Shown here: piece after piece, positions 19,091 to 28,220 of the stretch
How positions within the stretch are numbered: the stretch's first letter is position 1
Layout of the letters: each line of letters opens with the position of its first letter
NCBI RefSeq assembly: GCF_003184905.1
Contig: NZ_QFRU01000018.1
Coordinates: 1-64,000 of the forward strand
Reading direction: 5' to 3'
DNA from: Bacillus sp. CGMCC 1.16541
GTDB taxonomy: Bacteria; Bacillota; Bacilli; Bacillales; Bacillaceae_H
DNA: 64,000 nt
The notes under the pieces: generated by a model
Seen by the model: only the letters and a program-made list of their open reading frames with translations
Told to the model about the DNA's origin: nothing
The model's database searches: none
Made by a program: the position numbers and the translations under genes

Positions 19091-21226
19091 ATGGGGAAAG
19101 TCGAGTCATCCATCGTGAAAGAGCGCTTTATTCAAGTTGGATATGTTATGGGGTTATCGCTTATTTTAGCAGCGATTATTTACTTTTTTGCTGCTAATTG
19201 GCCTGGATTTGATAAGTGGACGAAAATTAGTTTAAGTGTTGGGTTAATGCTTTTGTTTTATGGAAGTGCATTTTTAGTGACAACATGGTTGAAACGTCGA
19301 CCATTTTTAAGTGAGTGGCTTATGTTTGTAGGTTGTTTGACGTTTGGGGTGACCGTCGCTCTTTTAGGTCAGATTTATAATTCTCATGCAGATAGTTTTC
19401 AATTGTTTCTTGTATGGGCCATACCAGCACTTTTATTTTCCATCTTTACGAAGTATCAACCATTTTATTTGTTAAGTCATGTGCTCATTCATTTATCGCT
19501 TTGGTTTTGGTTGTTTCCATCATCAAGCTTTTTTGGCTTAGATGAAGGTTTGTATCGATCGCTTTTTAGCATCGTCGCTGTCAGTAACTTTATCTTGTTT
19601 TTGGTCGTTCAAAAAGGTTGGTTACAGTCCAAAGCGCTATCGTTTTTATCACTTGTGACGTTTCACGGAGCGATGCTAGCGTTAACGTTAGGAGAATTAT
19701 TTGATCCGTTTATTATACTAATGAGTGTGGTTTATATAGCAGTCGCAGCGTGGTTGTTTTGGTATAGCAATGAACAAGGGTGGAATAAAGGATTTACGGT
19801 TATTAGTGGATTAGCAGCGACATTTTTTCTTATTTGGAAATTCATTGCCTTTCTGATTTACATTGGATCAGAGATGATCTTTTATTTGACGATTTTCTTC
19901 CCGTTTATTATCGTTGGGATAGCCGTTGTGCTTATTCGGAAATTTAAAGAACAGACGATTTCTAAACGCGTATTCATTGGTGTGATTGCAATCGTCGCCT
20001 CATTTATTGGTGCAAGTTCGTTTATTGGGCTTGTTGTATTAATAACGGGAGAAATGGAGCCAATTTTATTCGCGATTTTCGCGACAACGTTTTTAATTGT
20101 TCCGGCTGCTTTAAGGCCAACATGGGACTCTGTTATTCGCTATACGATGTTATTAACGGGTTATTTAATTGCAATTCCTTCTGTGTTATTTGAAGGAATG
20201 TGGATATCGCTGTTGCTCTTTCTTGTGCTAGGGTTTGTGTTTATAAAAGTTTCTAGTCACGTGTTTCAATATGTGACGTACTTTGCAGCAATGATCGTAT
20301 TTACCGCATCGTTTTCAGTTGAGCATATGTCACCAGAGATAGCCATGATGATGGTGATTGCACTTAATCTACTTATTTTATTCGTTAGGACGTATGTATC
20401 TAAAAATGTACAACAAGTTTTATATCATAATAGTGTGATTTATTTGTTAGCGGCCTTCTTCGTTTGGACGTTTTTAAATGAAGAGTCATTTGCTTTCTAC
20501 ATGATAATCAATGTTCTTTACTTTGTGGTGGTCACAGCTCTGTTAATGATGGCGATTCGAAAACAAGCGACGTTTTTATTCGTTATAAGTCTTATCGGTT
20601 GGTTGGCGTATGTTGGCTATAAATATTACGACTTATTATGGAGTTTACTTCATAAGTCTATTACGTTTATGATTGTCGGTGTTTTCATTTTTACAGTCGT
20701 TAACTGGATTGACAAACGTACATCGTTTACAAGTGAGAATCGTAGCTTTGTAACAAAGGGGAAAAGAATTCTTATTAGCATCATAGCGATTCAGCTCGTA
20801 CTCGTTAGTGTGCAAGTGACAAAAAGTGAACGGTTGTTAGCTAATGGGAAAACGGTGACCTTACAATTAGAGCCGTTAGATCCACGTTCACTTCTGCAAG
20901 GAGATTATGTGATTTTACGTTTTACTATTTCAAGAGTTGAGTTGACACAAGAGCCAAATTATAACGAAAAAATAAAAGTAGGGCTTGTTGAAAATGAACA
21001 AGGAATCTATGAATATCGCACGTATGTAGCCAAGGATCAGAACATAAATGATCAAGCTGACGTATGGATAAATGGACGTTATAAAGGGAGCGGAAATGTA
21101 GAATATGGAATTGAAAATTACTTTATTGCAGAAGGAACTGGACGGGATGTTGAAGAAAACGCAAAATACGCAAAAGTAAAAGTAGGAGAAAATGGAGATG
21201 CGTTGTTAATCGAGCTGGAGGAGTAA
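19091..21226 (+). CDS. DUF2157 / GDYXXLXY membrane protein
   Basis: A 711-residue protein. The N-terminal half is DUF2157-like: a helix ending AANWPGFDKWTKISLSVG, then GSAFL and LLGQIYNSHADSFQLFLVWAIPALL. It continues with about 18 membrane segments, and the last 160 residues form an extracytoplasmic domain with LLQGDYVILRF, the GDYXXLXY motif. Separate DUF2157, DUF4401 and GDYXXLXY proteins are usually encoded side by side; here they appear fused in one chain. The function of these domains is unknown; an envelope role is inferred. The gene starts with ATG and ends before a bidirectional terminator. Confidence 0.78.
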   Translation: MGKVESSIVKERFIQVGYVMGLSLILAAIIYFFAANWPGFDKWTKISLSVGLMLLFYGSAFLVTTWLKRRPFLSEWLMFVGCLTFGVTVALLGQIYNSHADSFQLFLVWAIPALLFSIFTKYQPFYLLSHVLIHLSLWFWLFPSSSFFGLDEGLYRSLFSIVAVSNFILFLVVQKGWLQSKALSFLSLVTFHGAMLALTLGELFDPFIILMSVVYIAVAAWLFWYSNEQGWNKGFTVISGLAATFFLIWKFIAFLIYIGSEMIFYLTIFFPFIIVGIAVVLIRKFKEQTISKRVFIGVIAIVASFIGASSFIGLVVLITGEMEPILFAIFATTFLIVPAALRPTWDSVIRYTMLLTGYLIAIPSVLFEGMWISLLLFLVLGFVFIKVSSHVFQYVTYFAAMIVFTASFSVEHMSPEIAMMMVIALNLLILFVRTYVSKNVQQVLYHNSVIYLLAAFFVWTFLNEESFAFYMIINVLYFVVVTALLMMAIRKQATFLFVISLIGWLAYVGYKYYDLLWSLLHKSITFMIVGVFIFTVVNWIDKRTSFTSENRSFVTKGKRILISIIAIQLVLVSVQVTKSERLLANGKTVTLQLEPLDPRSLLQGDYVILRFTISRVELTQEPNYNEKIKVGLVENEQGIYEYRTYVAKDQNINDQADVWINGRYKGSGNVEYGIENYFIAEGTGRDVEENAKYAKVKVGENGDALLIELEE

Positions 21227-21270
21227 GGATAAAAAAGCAAGGGAATGCACCTGCTCGATTAACCAACAAT

Positions 21271-21322
21271 AAAAAGTAGCCTACCTGTTACATATCTACT
21301 CTAACAGGTGGGCTACTTTTTT
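21271..21322. terminator. bidirectional terminator
   Basis: AAAAAGTAGCCTACCTGTTA pairs with TAACAGGTGGGCTACTTTTT with a single internal mismatch. It separates the convergent DUF2157 and HD-GYP genes. Confidence 0.9.
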
Positions 21323-21342
21323 GATTAAACTGCATGCAGCCT

Positions 21343-22866
21343 TTAGCTAACAGAGACAGGATTATTTTTCGTCTCTGTTATCGTTGTTTCATTTATGACA
21401 TCAATAAATAATGATGCAAAATAAGGATCCCATTGTGTACCTTTACCGTCTTCAATAATGGCTAATGCTTTTTCGACAGACATGCCCTTTCGATAAGGAC
21501 GGTCAGAAGTCATCGCATCATAGGCATCAGCGACTGCAATGATTCTACCAAAAAGAGGTGTCTCTTTTTCTCTTAATCCTTCTGGGTATCCTTTCCCATC
21601 ATAACGTTCGTGGTGGTACTTTACCCCTGGAAGAATCGGTTTCATCTCTTCGGTTAGATTGACTTGTTCTAAAATATGTGCTCCGATAACAGGATGTTGT
21701 TTAATATGATAAAACTCCTCATCTGTTAATCTGCCATCTTTTAATAACACATGATCAGGAATGCCGATTTTTCCGATGTCGTGTAATAACGCCGACTTTT
21801 TAAGTAAGTTCAATTCCTTCTTACTAAGGTTAGCTTTTTCACCGATTTGAACAGCATAATTGGCGACACGAATAGAGTGACCGGCTGTATAGTGATCTCT
21901 TGCGTCTAATGTCGCAGCAAAGACGGTAAAGAAACTTTCTAATAACTCCTTGTTCAACGCATCTCGCTCTTTAATCGCCGTCACCATATGATTATAGCCG
22001 GTTACAAGCTGTGAAAACTCGTCAGAATATGTATTTTCAAGTAACTGAAATTCCCCGTTCTTTACGTTATGAAACGCGTTTTGGAGTTCATTTAACGGCT
22101 GTTGGATGTTTTTATACAGTAAAAAAGCACCGCTTAAGGCAATCACGATAACCATGAGTAAAATAATACTAGCCCAACTCCAATATTCATTCCAAATTAA
22201 CCCTTGTTGTTCAAAAATATGGACTTGGTTGGCAAGGCTAAAGAGCATAACAGGAAAAATAGCTGAAAATAGTGAGCTTGTTAACATCTTTTTTTGAATA
22301 CTAATGAATCCATTTTTATGAACAGACAAAGTAACATTAAAGGCACTTTTTGCTCGGTTATTCAAATAAGTAAGCAACGGCTGAATGGTACGAAAAGTGA
22401 GAAAGAAATCAATCAATGCGTGCATCGTTGCAATCAAAATAGCTCCAGCCCAAGCGAGAATAATAAAGTAATAGGGGATTGTTAAGTGTCCCGTATAAAT
22501 AAAAATGCTTGCTAGCAAGGAAGCTGGAATCGATAAGCCTAATAAGTGAGGAATCAAAATCCTTCTGACCGTCAAGACAGGAAAAATGTGAACTTGTTCG
22601 TAAGCTTGTTGAAGTGTGTTTAGATGATGAATGTCTTGACTAAAAGCGAGTTTAATAGGTTTTATTTGCTTTTGATATGTCACAAATTCACACACAACCA
22701 TAATGATAACCGATACAGCCATAATACCTATTAAGATCATGATTTCAAAAGTTGATAAAGGAATCGTATAAAAGATGAGGGTACTTCCAACCCCGAATAC
22801 GGCAAAAGCTGAACTGAGTAAATTGTTTAAAAACATTTTTTTTTGAAACGTTGAGAAAATAGGCAA
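21343..22866 (-). CDS. membrane HD-GYP domain phosphodiesterase
   Basis: A 507-residue protein with two N-terminal blocks of membrane helices (residues about 15-55, 105-150 and 195-250), a HAMP-like linker (LLYKNIQQPLNELQNAFHNVKNGEF) and a C-terminal HD-GYP domain. The metal and substrate motifs are AGHSIRVANYA, LLHDIGKIGIPD, HPVIGAHIL, HHERYDGKGYPEGL and AVADAYDAMTSDRPYRKG. HD-GYP enzymes hydrolyse cyclic di-GMP; the conserved HD and GYP motifs suggest activity. The ligand sensed by the membrane part is unknown. The start is TTG 22866 preceded by AGGGGG. Confidence 0.88.
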   Translation of the reverse strand: MPIFSTFQKKMFLNNLLSSAFAVFGVGSTLIFYTIPLSTFEIMILIGIMAVSVIIMVVCEFVTYQKQIKPIKLAFSQDIHHLNTLQQAYEQVHIFPVLTVRRILIPHLLGLSIPASLLASIFIYTGHLTIPYYFIILAWAGAILIATMHALIDFFLTFRTIQPLLTYLNNRAKSAFNVTLSVHKNGFISIQKKMLTSSLFSAIFPVMLFSLANQVHIFEQQGLIWNEYWSWASIILLMVIVIALSGAFLLYKNIQQPLNELQNAFHNVKNGEFQLLENTYSDEFSQLVTGYNHMVTAIKERDALNKELLESFFTVFAATLDARDHYTAGHSIRVANYAVQIGEKANLSKKELNLLKKSALLHDIGKIGIPDHVLLKDGRLTDEEFYHIKQHPVIGAHILEQVNLTEEMKPILPGVKYHHERYDGKGYPEGLREKETPLFGRIIAVADAYDAMTSDRPYRKGMSVEKALAIIEDGKGTQWDPYFASLFIDVINETTITETKNNPVSVS

Positions 22867-22963
22867 TGAAACCTGCCCCCTATTTACATAAAGTCATTAG
22901 TATCTTAAGTCGTAGGTAAATTATAACAGATAAGAGAGCAGTGTGGAACGAGAAGAAGTGACA

Positions 22964-23018
22964 AAAAAGAGAAAGCTGACATAACGGTAAGGGAGTGATG
23001 TCAGCTTTCTCTTTTTTT
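22964..23018 (-). terminator. hairpin terminator
   Basis: AAAAAGAGAAAGCTGAC pairs with GTCAGCTTTCTCTTTTTTT. On the minus strand it follows the peroxiredoxin remnant and precedes the HD-GYP gene; it works in either direction. Confidence 0.8.
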
Positions 23019-23098
23019 ATGAAAATCGTCTTATTAGAATATTTTTAGGTGCTTCTGTTGTTTACGTTATAGAGGTTATCCGTTTAGAACTTGTTCTC

Positions 23099-23233
23099 CT
23101 ACATTCCAATCCATTGGACAAGTACGAGCCATTTTCCTTCGTAAGTATTAAGTGTTACTGAAATCGGTAAGGTAGAAAAAGAAGAAACAGTATCTACTGT
23201 GAAATGTGGTGCTTTCGTTCCGATGTTTAACAT
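23099..23233 (-). pseudogene. peroxiredoxin (AhpC/TSA) N-terminal fragment
   Basis: A 44-codon frame begins with ATG 6 nt after AGAAGG and reads MLNIGTKAPHFTVDTVSSFS, then LNTYEGKWLVLVQWIG before TAG. The G-x-x-APxFT opening and the EGKWLVL strand are those of AhpC/TSA peroxiredoxins, but the active-site region (DFTFVCPTE in the family) is absent. It is a remnant lying about 100 bp from a complete MITE-like element. It occupies the 776-bp gap between 22867 and 23643 together with the hairpin and that element. Confidence 0.5.
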
Positions 23234-23329
23234 TTGTGCCTTCTGTTGTAAGGTTGAAGTTTCGTAGTTCTACTATACTATTAAACATTCTCGGATAAAA
23301 TGTTTATGCTCGCTAAAATAAAAAGAGAG

Positions 23330-23630
23330 TGGGACATAACGAAATGATTCCTTCTCAAAAACGAACAAGAACGTTTCTGTCATCGTTATGTTACAGCAAC
23401 AAGTTCGTTCCATTTCGCTCCAGCCACTCGCTTTCCGCGGGGAGGAACCTGAGTCTCCTCGTTCCTGTGGGGTCTCAGCCTTTCCTCTATTTCCCGCAGG
23501 AGTCGAGTGTCCTGTGCTCCATTCCACTATTCTTTTAAACTTGTTTTTTGATCAAAAAATATCCGAACTATAAATGGGATGTAACTATAAATAGTTTGTA
23601 TTTGTTGTCGACTGAAACACTTATGTCCCA
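23330..23630 (-). mobile_element. complete 301-bp MITE-like element
   Basis: It is bounded by perfect 10-bp terminal inverted repeats, TGGGACATAA at 23330-23339 and TTATGTCCCA at 23621-23630. From its 3' end in this orientation it contains a GC-rich core (CTTTCCGCGGGG, GTCTCAGCC, GCAGGAGTCGAGTG) and a remnant of the hairpin module (ATCCGAACTAT). It has no coding capacity. About 220 bp match the right part of the 5438-7053 copy at high identity by eye. It is probably non-autonomous; the transposase that moved it is not in the window. Confidence 0.65.
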
Positions 23631-23643
23631 GCCTAATCGTGTG

Positions 23644-24120
23644 TTATGCGCGTTTAAAGCCTTCTTCTTCCATATATTGCTCAGCTTCTTCATACGTTTC
23701 AAATGCTGCTTCTAAGTTTAGTCCGTCGTAAATGTTCCATAAATCGTCTTCGTCAATGAGTAAAAGAATTGCGTCATCTGGACCAATCCAACGTTCTTCT
23801 TCTCCTTCACCGATGACAGCCATTTCACGATGTACATCTGACTTTGGCGAAAGTGATCGAATGGATTCGTGGATAATTGTTTTTAGTTCTTTTTCTGAGA
23901 AATCACGAATATTAACAAACCCTTTATCATTTGTTTCATAGTTTGTTAAGTTTCCGCCGTATACAAATCCATTTCCGTTTGGATGTAAGTGATAAACAAC
24001 GGTTTTTTTATCAAATGCACTTTCGTCATAATGAAAGTTCACGCGACCTAATGATACGTTGTTGCGCGTTAATTGTGAGAATGACTCAATAATAGCTATT
24101 TTTTCTTCAAAAGTTAACAT
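23644..24120 (-). CDS. conserved-looking hypothetical protein
   Basis: A 158-residue acidic cytoplasmic protein, MLTFEEKIAIIESF, with no signal or membrane segment. It is predicted alpha/beta, with VYHLHPNGNGFVYGGNL, RDFSEKELKTIIHESIRSL, an ERWIGPDDAILLLIDEDDLWNIYDGLNLE segment and a C-terminal ETYEEAEQYMEEEGF helix. GAGGAT lies before the ATG. I do not recognise the family. It stands alone, with its stop 13 bp from the end of the MITE-like element. Confidence 0.65.
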   Translation of the reverse strand: MLTFEEKIAIIESFSQLTRNNVSLGRVNFHYDESAFDKKTVVYHLHPNGNGFVYGGNLTNYETNDKGFVNIRDFSEKELKTIIHESIRSLSPKSDVHREMAVIGEGEEERWIGPDDAILLLIDEDDLWNIYDGLNLEAAFETYEEAEQYMEEEGFKRA

Positions 24121-24250
24121 GAAAATCCTCGCTTTGTTTATAATCTACGCTGCACTCGTCACTTATTGAATTTTTGAGAAAGTCAACTAAGTGACGAGTA
24201 CATGGATAAATGTGCGTTTGTTGATTATACCACAATCCGTGAGAGTAACG

Positions 24251-24300
24251 AAAAAAGAGATGAGCTGAAAGGGGCAAAATACGCCCTCATATCGCTCATC
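24251..24300 (-). terminator. terminator of the aldehyde dehydrogenase gene
   Basis: GATGAGC pairs with GCTCATC, with an inner GGGC/GCCC stem; on the minus strand it is followed by CTCTTTTTTC. Confidence 0.65.
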
Positions 24301-24317
24301 CTTTCGTTTGTGATTAC

Positions 24318-25778
24318 TTATTTTGAAAACGGTCCATAATTTCTCGGTTCATGCTGAACAGATACCCATTGAACAGTTGTAAACTCGTCTAGCGCCCATT
24401 CCCCGTTAAAACGGCCGAGTCCAGAATCTTTTTCTCCGCCAAATGGAAGGTGAGGCTCTTCGTTTACGGATTGATCGTTCACGTGAATCATCCCTGTTTT
24501 GATTTGACGTGCAAGCAATGTACCACGGTCTGTTGAACGTGTATGAATCGCGCCGCTTAAACCATAAGGATGTGCATTTGCCATCTTTAATACTTCTTCT
24601 TCTGTATCAAATGGAATAATAACTGCGACAGGACCGAAGATTTCATTTTTAGCAAGAGGCATATCATTTGTTACTCCTGTTAACACAGATGGTTCTAACA
24701 CATTTCCGTTTGCTTTGCCACCTACTTCAAGAGTCGCGCCTTGTGCTACCGTTTCTTCAATTTCGTTTAAAATACGATCAACTTGATCACGATTAATAAG
24801 AGGTCCAACGTGTGTTTCTTTATTAGCAGGATCTCCAGCGTTAAGACCTTTCACACGATTGACGAATGCTTTTGTGAATTCATCGTGAATGTTTCGATGA
24901 ACAAAAATACGGTTAATCGACATACAAATTTGACCTTGATGATAGAATTTCCCGAATAACGCTGATTCAACAGCACGTTCAATATCAGCGTCTTCTAGTG
25001 CGATAAATACGTTATTTCCTCCAAGCTCAAGGGCAGTTTTCTTTAGGTTTTTACCTGCTAATTCTCCAATATGACGCCCTACTTCTGTTGAGCCTGTAAA
25101 TGAAATAAGTCGAGGGATAGGATTCGTCACCATATCGTCACCGATTTCTGATCCTTTGCCGACAATTACGTTTAATACACCTTTTGGTAATTCAGCAGCT
25201 TCGAAAATGCTAGCGAATAATAGTCCGCCCGTAACAGGTGTTTCCGTTGAGGGTTTAACGACAACTGTGTTGCCTGTTGCAATCGCTGTTGCGATTGAGC
25301 GCATAGCGAGATGGAACGGGAAATTCCATGGACTAATGATTCCAATAACACCTAACGCGTCGCGGTACACACGGTTTTCTTTTCCTGGTGTTTGCGAAGG
25401 TAAGATTTTACCTTCCATACGATAAGGATAAGTCGTTGCTTCTTTTAAGATATTTAGAGAGACATTGTATTCAGACATGGCTTTCATCGTTGTACTTCCA
25501 GCTTCTTTAATCAGCCAGTTCATAATAAGCTCTTTGTTTTCTTCCATTACACGAACTGCATTTTCTAAAATGCGTCGTTTTTCTTGTGGTAACGTTTTTT
25601 TCCAAGAGTCTTGAACATCTCGTGCCACTTCATACGCTTCATTTAAATCTTCTTTACTTGCAGCTTGAATCGTGACCAGTTCTTCTTGCGTGTAAGGATT
25701 TGTATCTTTAATGATTCGTTCACTTTTACCTTGTTGCCACTCACCGTTAATATATAAATGATGAAACTGTGTATTCAT
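24318..25778 (-). CDS. NAD(P)-dependent aldehyde dehydrogenase (YfmT/benzaldehyde-dehydrogenase type)
   Basis: A 486-residue enzyme of the ALDH superfamily, oxidising an aldehyde to the acid. Catalytic residues are Cys285 (GQICMS), Glu251 (ELGGNN) and Asn152 (SPWNFPF), with GSTEVG in the cofactor fold and NEIFGPVAVI downstream. Overall it resembles Bacillus YfmT and aromatic-aldehyde (vanillin, benzaldehyde) dehydrogenases more than betaine-aldehyde enzymes; the substrate is inferred only. ATG 25778 follows AAAGGAG. It is divergent from a TetR gene and probably controlled by that repressor. Confidence 0.85.
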   Translation of the reverse strand: MNTQFHHLYINGEWQQGKSERIIKDTNPYTQEELVTIQAASKEDLNEAYEVARDVQDSWKKTLPQEKRRILENAVRVMEENKELIMNWLIKEAGSTTMKAMSEYNVSLNILKEATTYPYRMEGKILPSQTPGKENRVYRDALGVIGIISPWNFPFHLAMRSIATAIATGNTVVVKPSTETPVTGGLLFASIFEAAELPKGVLNVIVGKGSEIGDDMVTNPIPRLISFTGSTEVGRHIGELAGKNLKKTALELGGNNVFIALEDADIERAVESALFGKFYHQGQICMSINRIFVHRNIHDEFTKAFVNRVKGLNAGDPANKETHVGPLINRDQVDRILNEIEETVAQGATLEVGGKANGNVLEPSVLTGVTNDMPLAKNEIFGPVAVIIPFDTEEEVLKMANAHPYGLSGAIHTRSTDRGTLLARQIKTGMIHVNDQSVNEEPHLPFGGEKDSGLGRFNGEWALDEFTTVQWVSVQHEPRNYGPFSK

Positions 25779-25800
25779 CGAATCGCTCCTTTTGAATAAT

Positions 25801-25848
25801 TTTATACTTTTTATAATAAAATAGTCTAAAGTGTTGATTATCACTTTA
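25801..25848 (-). promoter_or_regulatory. ALDH promoter and TetR-type operator
   Basis: On the minus strand TTAGAC and TATAAA are separated by 17 bp. The -35 overlaps GTCTAAAGTG (25824-25833), which forms the inverted repeat TAAAGTG ... CACTTTA (25827-25848). The same box occurs again at 25890-25898 before the TetR gene and at 28089-28098 before the MFS gene. Confidence 0.5.
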
Positions 25849-25950
25849 TCATCACAAGTAGACTTTGTAAACTAAAATGAATCATTTTGTCTAAAGTAAT
25901 CAATGTAAGGTGATAAATATGGTATACTATTTGGACGAAAGGGGGCGGAT

Positions 25951-26619
25951 TTGTTGCGTAAACTAGGACCTAACGAACGAAAAGGAATGAGAGTGACCTA
26001 TGCGAAACGATTAATGAACGTCATTCGTACACAAGGCTTTAATGGATTGAAAATTCAAGACATGGCTCGTTCGATGAATGTAAGTAAAGCCACACTATAT
26101 AACTACTTCTCTTCAAAAGAAGATATCATTGAAGAAGTAGCAAATGTCTATCTTGCATACATTCAAGAGATTGATGAAACCGTGTTGAACTCCCGCCTTT
26201 CATATGGATACCGATTTCAAAAAGTATTTGAGCAAGCGGCTTTATCTTCTATTTACACATCTGACATTTTTTTAAACGATTTAAAGTTAAGTTTTCCACA
26301 ATGGTACGAAGAGATGATGACAGCTCGAAAAAAAAGAATGAATAGTATTGAAGCTTTTTATAAAGAAGGAATGAAAGAAGGGGTGTTTCATCCTTTAAAT
26401 GTCATGATCTTAGTCAAACAAGATGAAGAGATGTTTCAAGCATTATTAAACCCTGATTTTTTAGCAGAAAAAGGGTTATCGATGAAGCAAGCATTGTATG
26501 ACTTTTATGAAATGAAAAAGTATCAATTATTAAAATCATCAGTGATTGAAACGGTAGATGATGAGGCGATTCAAGACATTATTACATACATTTTAACGAA
26601 AGTATCAAACGCTTTTTAA
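25951..26619 (+). CDS. TetR/AcrR family transcriptional regulator
   Basis: A 222-residue regulator. Residues about 15-60 form the DNA-binding domain: RLMNVIRTQGFNGLKIQDMARSMNVSKATLYNYFSSKEDII, a typical TetR helix-turn-helix with the LYNYF signature. The C-terminal ligand-binding domain is divergent, as usual. Starts are two adjacent TTG codons (25951, 25954) after AAAGGGGG. It lies between a divergent aldehyde dehydrogenase and a convergent MFS exporter; the shared box in both control regions suggests that it represses both and itself. Confidence 0.87.
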   Translation: MLRKLGPNERKGMRVTYAKRLMNVIRTQGFNGLKIQDMARSMNVSKATLYNYFSSKEDIIEEVANVYLAYIQEIDETVLNSRLSYGYRFQKVFEQAALSSIYTSDIFLNDLKLSFPQWYEEMMTARKKRMNSIEAFYKEGMKEGVFHPLNVMILVKQDEEMFQALLNPDFLAEKGLSMKQALYDFYEMKKYQLLKSSVIETVDDEAIQDIITYILTKVSNAF

Positions 26620-26624
26620 CATAG

Positions 26625-26667
26625 AAAAAAGAGCACGTCGTTCATTCAAACGCACGTGCTCTTTTTT
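26625..26667. terminator. bidirectional terminator
   Basis: AAAAAAGAGCACGT pairs with ACGTGCTCTTTTTT between the convergent TetR and MFS genes; the MFS stop codon lies inside the loop. Confidence 0.9.
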
Positions 26668-27991
26668 CTTGATAAGAGTAAGCGATAAAGATAAGAGAGG
26701 AAAGAATCATTAGTCCGAATACACAGAGGTAGGCAGATTGGAAAGACTGAGCTGTATATGTTTTTCCGCTGAATTCAAGTACAATCGCACCAAGTACTGA
26801 TCCAGATGCACTACCGACAAATTGGATGAGCTGCTTTAACCCAATAGCAGATGCCAAGTATTCTTTCGGTAAAATTTTAGATGTTTCGTTCGTTGTACTA
26901 GACGACAAGCTAGAAAAACCAAAGCTTGTAAACATGTAAGCAAACATAATCATGTATTCATGAATAGGTGACAAGAGATAGAACAGCACAGTCGATAGTA
27001 CTAATAAAAGATGTGCCATCAATGTAATACGTGTATTGCCATACCGATCTAGTAAACGCCCAACGTAGATACCAGCAACTGCTGATAAAAGAGCACCCGG
27101 AAAAATAATGAGTCCAATCGCTGAAGGACCTTGATTGTATAGTTGTTTCAGCATAATAGGTATAAGAAATAAAATGGCAAAATGAGTACAAAAGCCAAGA
27201 TAACTCATGTATAGCAATTGGCGATATGGTTTATTTGTAATGAGCGCTGGTTGAATAAATGGAATCGTTGTTTTGTTGATTCGAAACCAAAGTAACAGTC
27301 CAGCTAAAAAGCTAGCTGCTAAATAGAGCCAATTTAAAGTAGATAGAAAAAGTAAAAATCCTGTTACGACAAAAGCTGTTAATAGACTGCCAATAAAGTC
27401 AAATGAGCCAGGGCGCACATTTTCTTTTGGAATTAGTTTCTGAATCGATGGAATGACCGCAATGGCTAGAAGGGTAATAAGAAATAAGTAGTTCCAATCA
27501 AAATAATCTGTAATCGCTCCGCCTACAACAGGGCCCAAGCCGAATCCTAATGATGAAGCAGACGAAATCATTGCCACTGCACGTCCACGGCGTTCAATTG
27601 GGACGAATTTTCCAGCATAAATCATCGCGAGTCCAGGAATAGCTGCCGCTCCAACAGCTTGACATAGCCTTGCAATTAGTAAAAATAAAAAGCTAGTTGC
27701 GAAAAACCCGAGAATGGACGAAAACCCAAAAATAAAAACGCCTATCATCATTAATCGGCGAATCGGTAAGTAATCAGCAAGGCGTGAATAAGCGATAGTA
27801 AACACAGCTAGTACAATTGAATAGCCCGATACAATCCATGCACCTTCTGAAGGGGATAGCTGATAATCGTGTAAAATACTTGGCAGTGCGACATTAAACA
27901 TCGTCGTATTCATGACAACAAGCCATACAGCAATACTTAAATACAACACTACTTTTGAATGAGATACTTGTTCTGTCGTTGTATCACTCAT
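26642..27991 (-). CDS. MFS transporter, drug:H+ antiporter type
   Basis: A 449-residue major facilitator with 12-14 membrane helices. Motif A-like GRLLDRYGN and SRLADYLPIRR are present, together with motif C-like GLGPVVGGAITDYFDW after helix 5, which is characteristic of exporters of the DHA1/DHA2 group. It opens SHSKVVLYLSIAVWLVVMNTTMFNVALPSI, as in DHA2 members. The substrate is unknown; co-regulation with an aldehyde dehydrogenase suggests export of an aldehyde- or phenol-like toxic compound, which is inference. Confidence 0.85.
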   Translation of the reverse strand: MSDTTTEQVSHSKVVLYLSIAVWLVVMNTTMFNVALPSILHDYQLSPSEGAWIVSGYSIVLAVFTIAYSRLADYLPIRRLMMIGVFIFGFSSILGFFATSFLFLLIARLCQAVGAAAIPGLAMIYAGKFVPIERRGRAVAMISSASSLGFGLGPVVGGAITDYFDWNYLFLITLLAIAVIPSIQKLIPKENVRPGSFDFIGSLLTAFVVTGFLLFLSTLNWLYLAASFLAGLLLWFRINKTTIPFIQPALITNKPYRQLLYMSYLGFCTHFAILFLIPIMLKQLYNQGPSAIGLIIFPGALLSAVAGIYVGRLLDRYGNTRITLMAHLLLVLSTVLFYLLSPIHEYMIMFAYMFTSFGFSSLSSSTTNETSKILPKEYLASAIGLKQLIQFVGSASGSVLGAIVLEFSGKTYTAQSFQSAYLCVFGLMILSSLIFIAYSYQEKRARAFE

Positions 27992-28042
27992 GGATTAACC
28001 ACTCTTTCATTAAACTATTTTTATCATTTCGTTACTCGAAAT

Positions 28043-28098
28043 ACTATACCATAAAAGAAAGACACTTTAAACTTTATTGATAAAAAAAGTCTAAAGTG
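28043..28098 (-). promoter_or_regulatory. MFS promoter with shared operator box
   Basis: On the minus strand TTTAAA and TATAGT are separated by 17 bp (28043-28071). CACTTTA (28063-28069) overlaps the -35 and is inverted relative to TAAAGTG within AGTCTAAAGTG at 28088-28098, the box also found in the TetR/ALDH interval. Confidence 0.5.
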
Positions 28099-28220
28099 CT
28101 GTTCGTTTAATCACTTTCTATAACTAAGTCGTTTTGCTATTAACACATTTACAAGTAAGGCCATGTTTGTTTCGTCCATATTTCGGCTTAAGGATGAACG
28201 ATTTATTTATACAAAAATCA

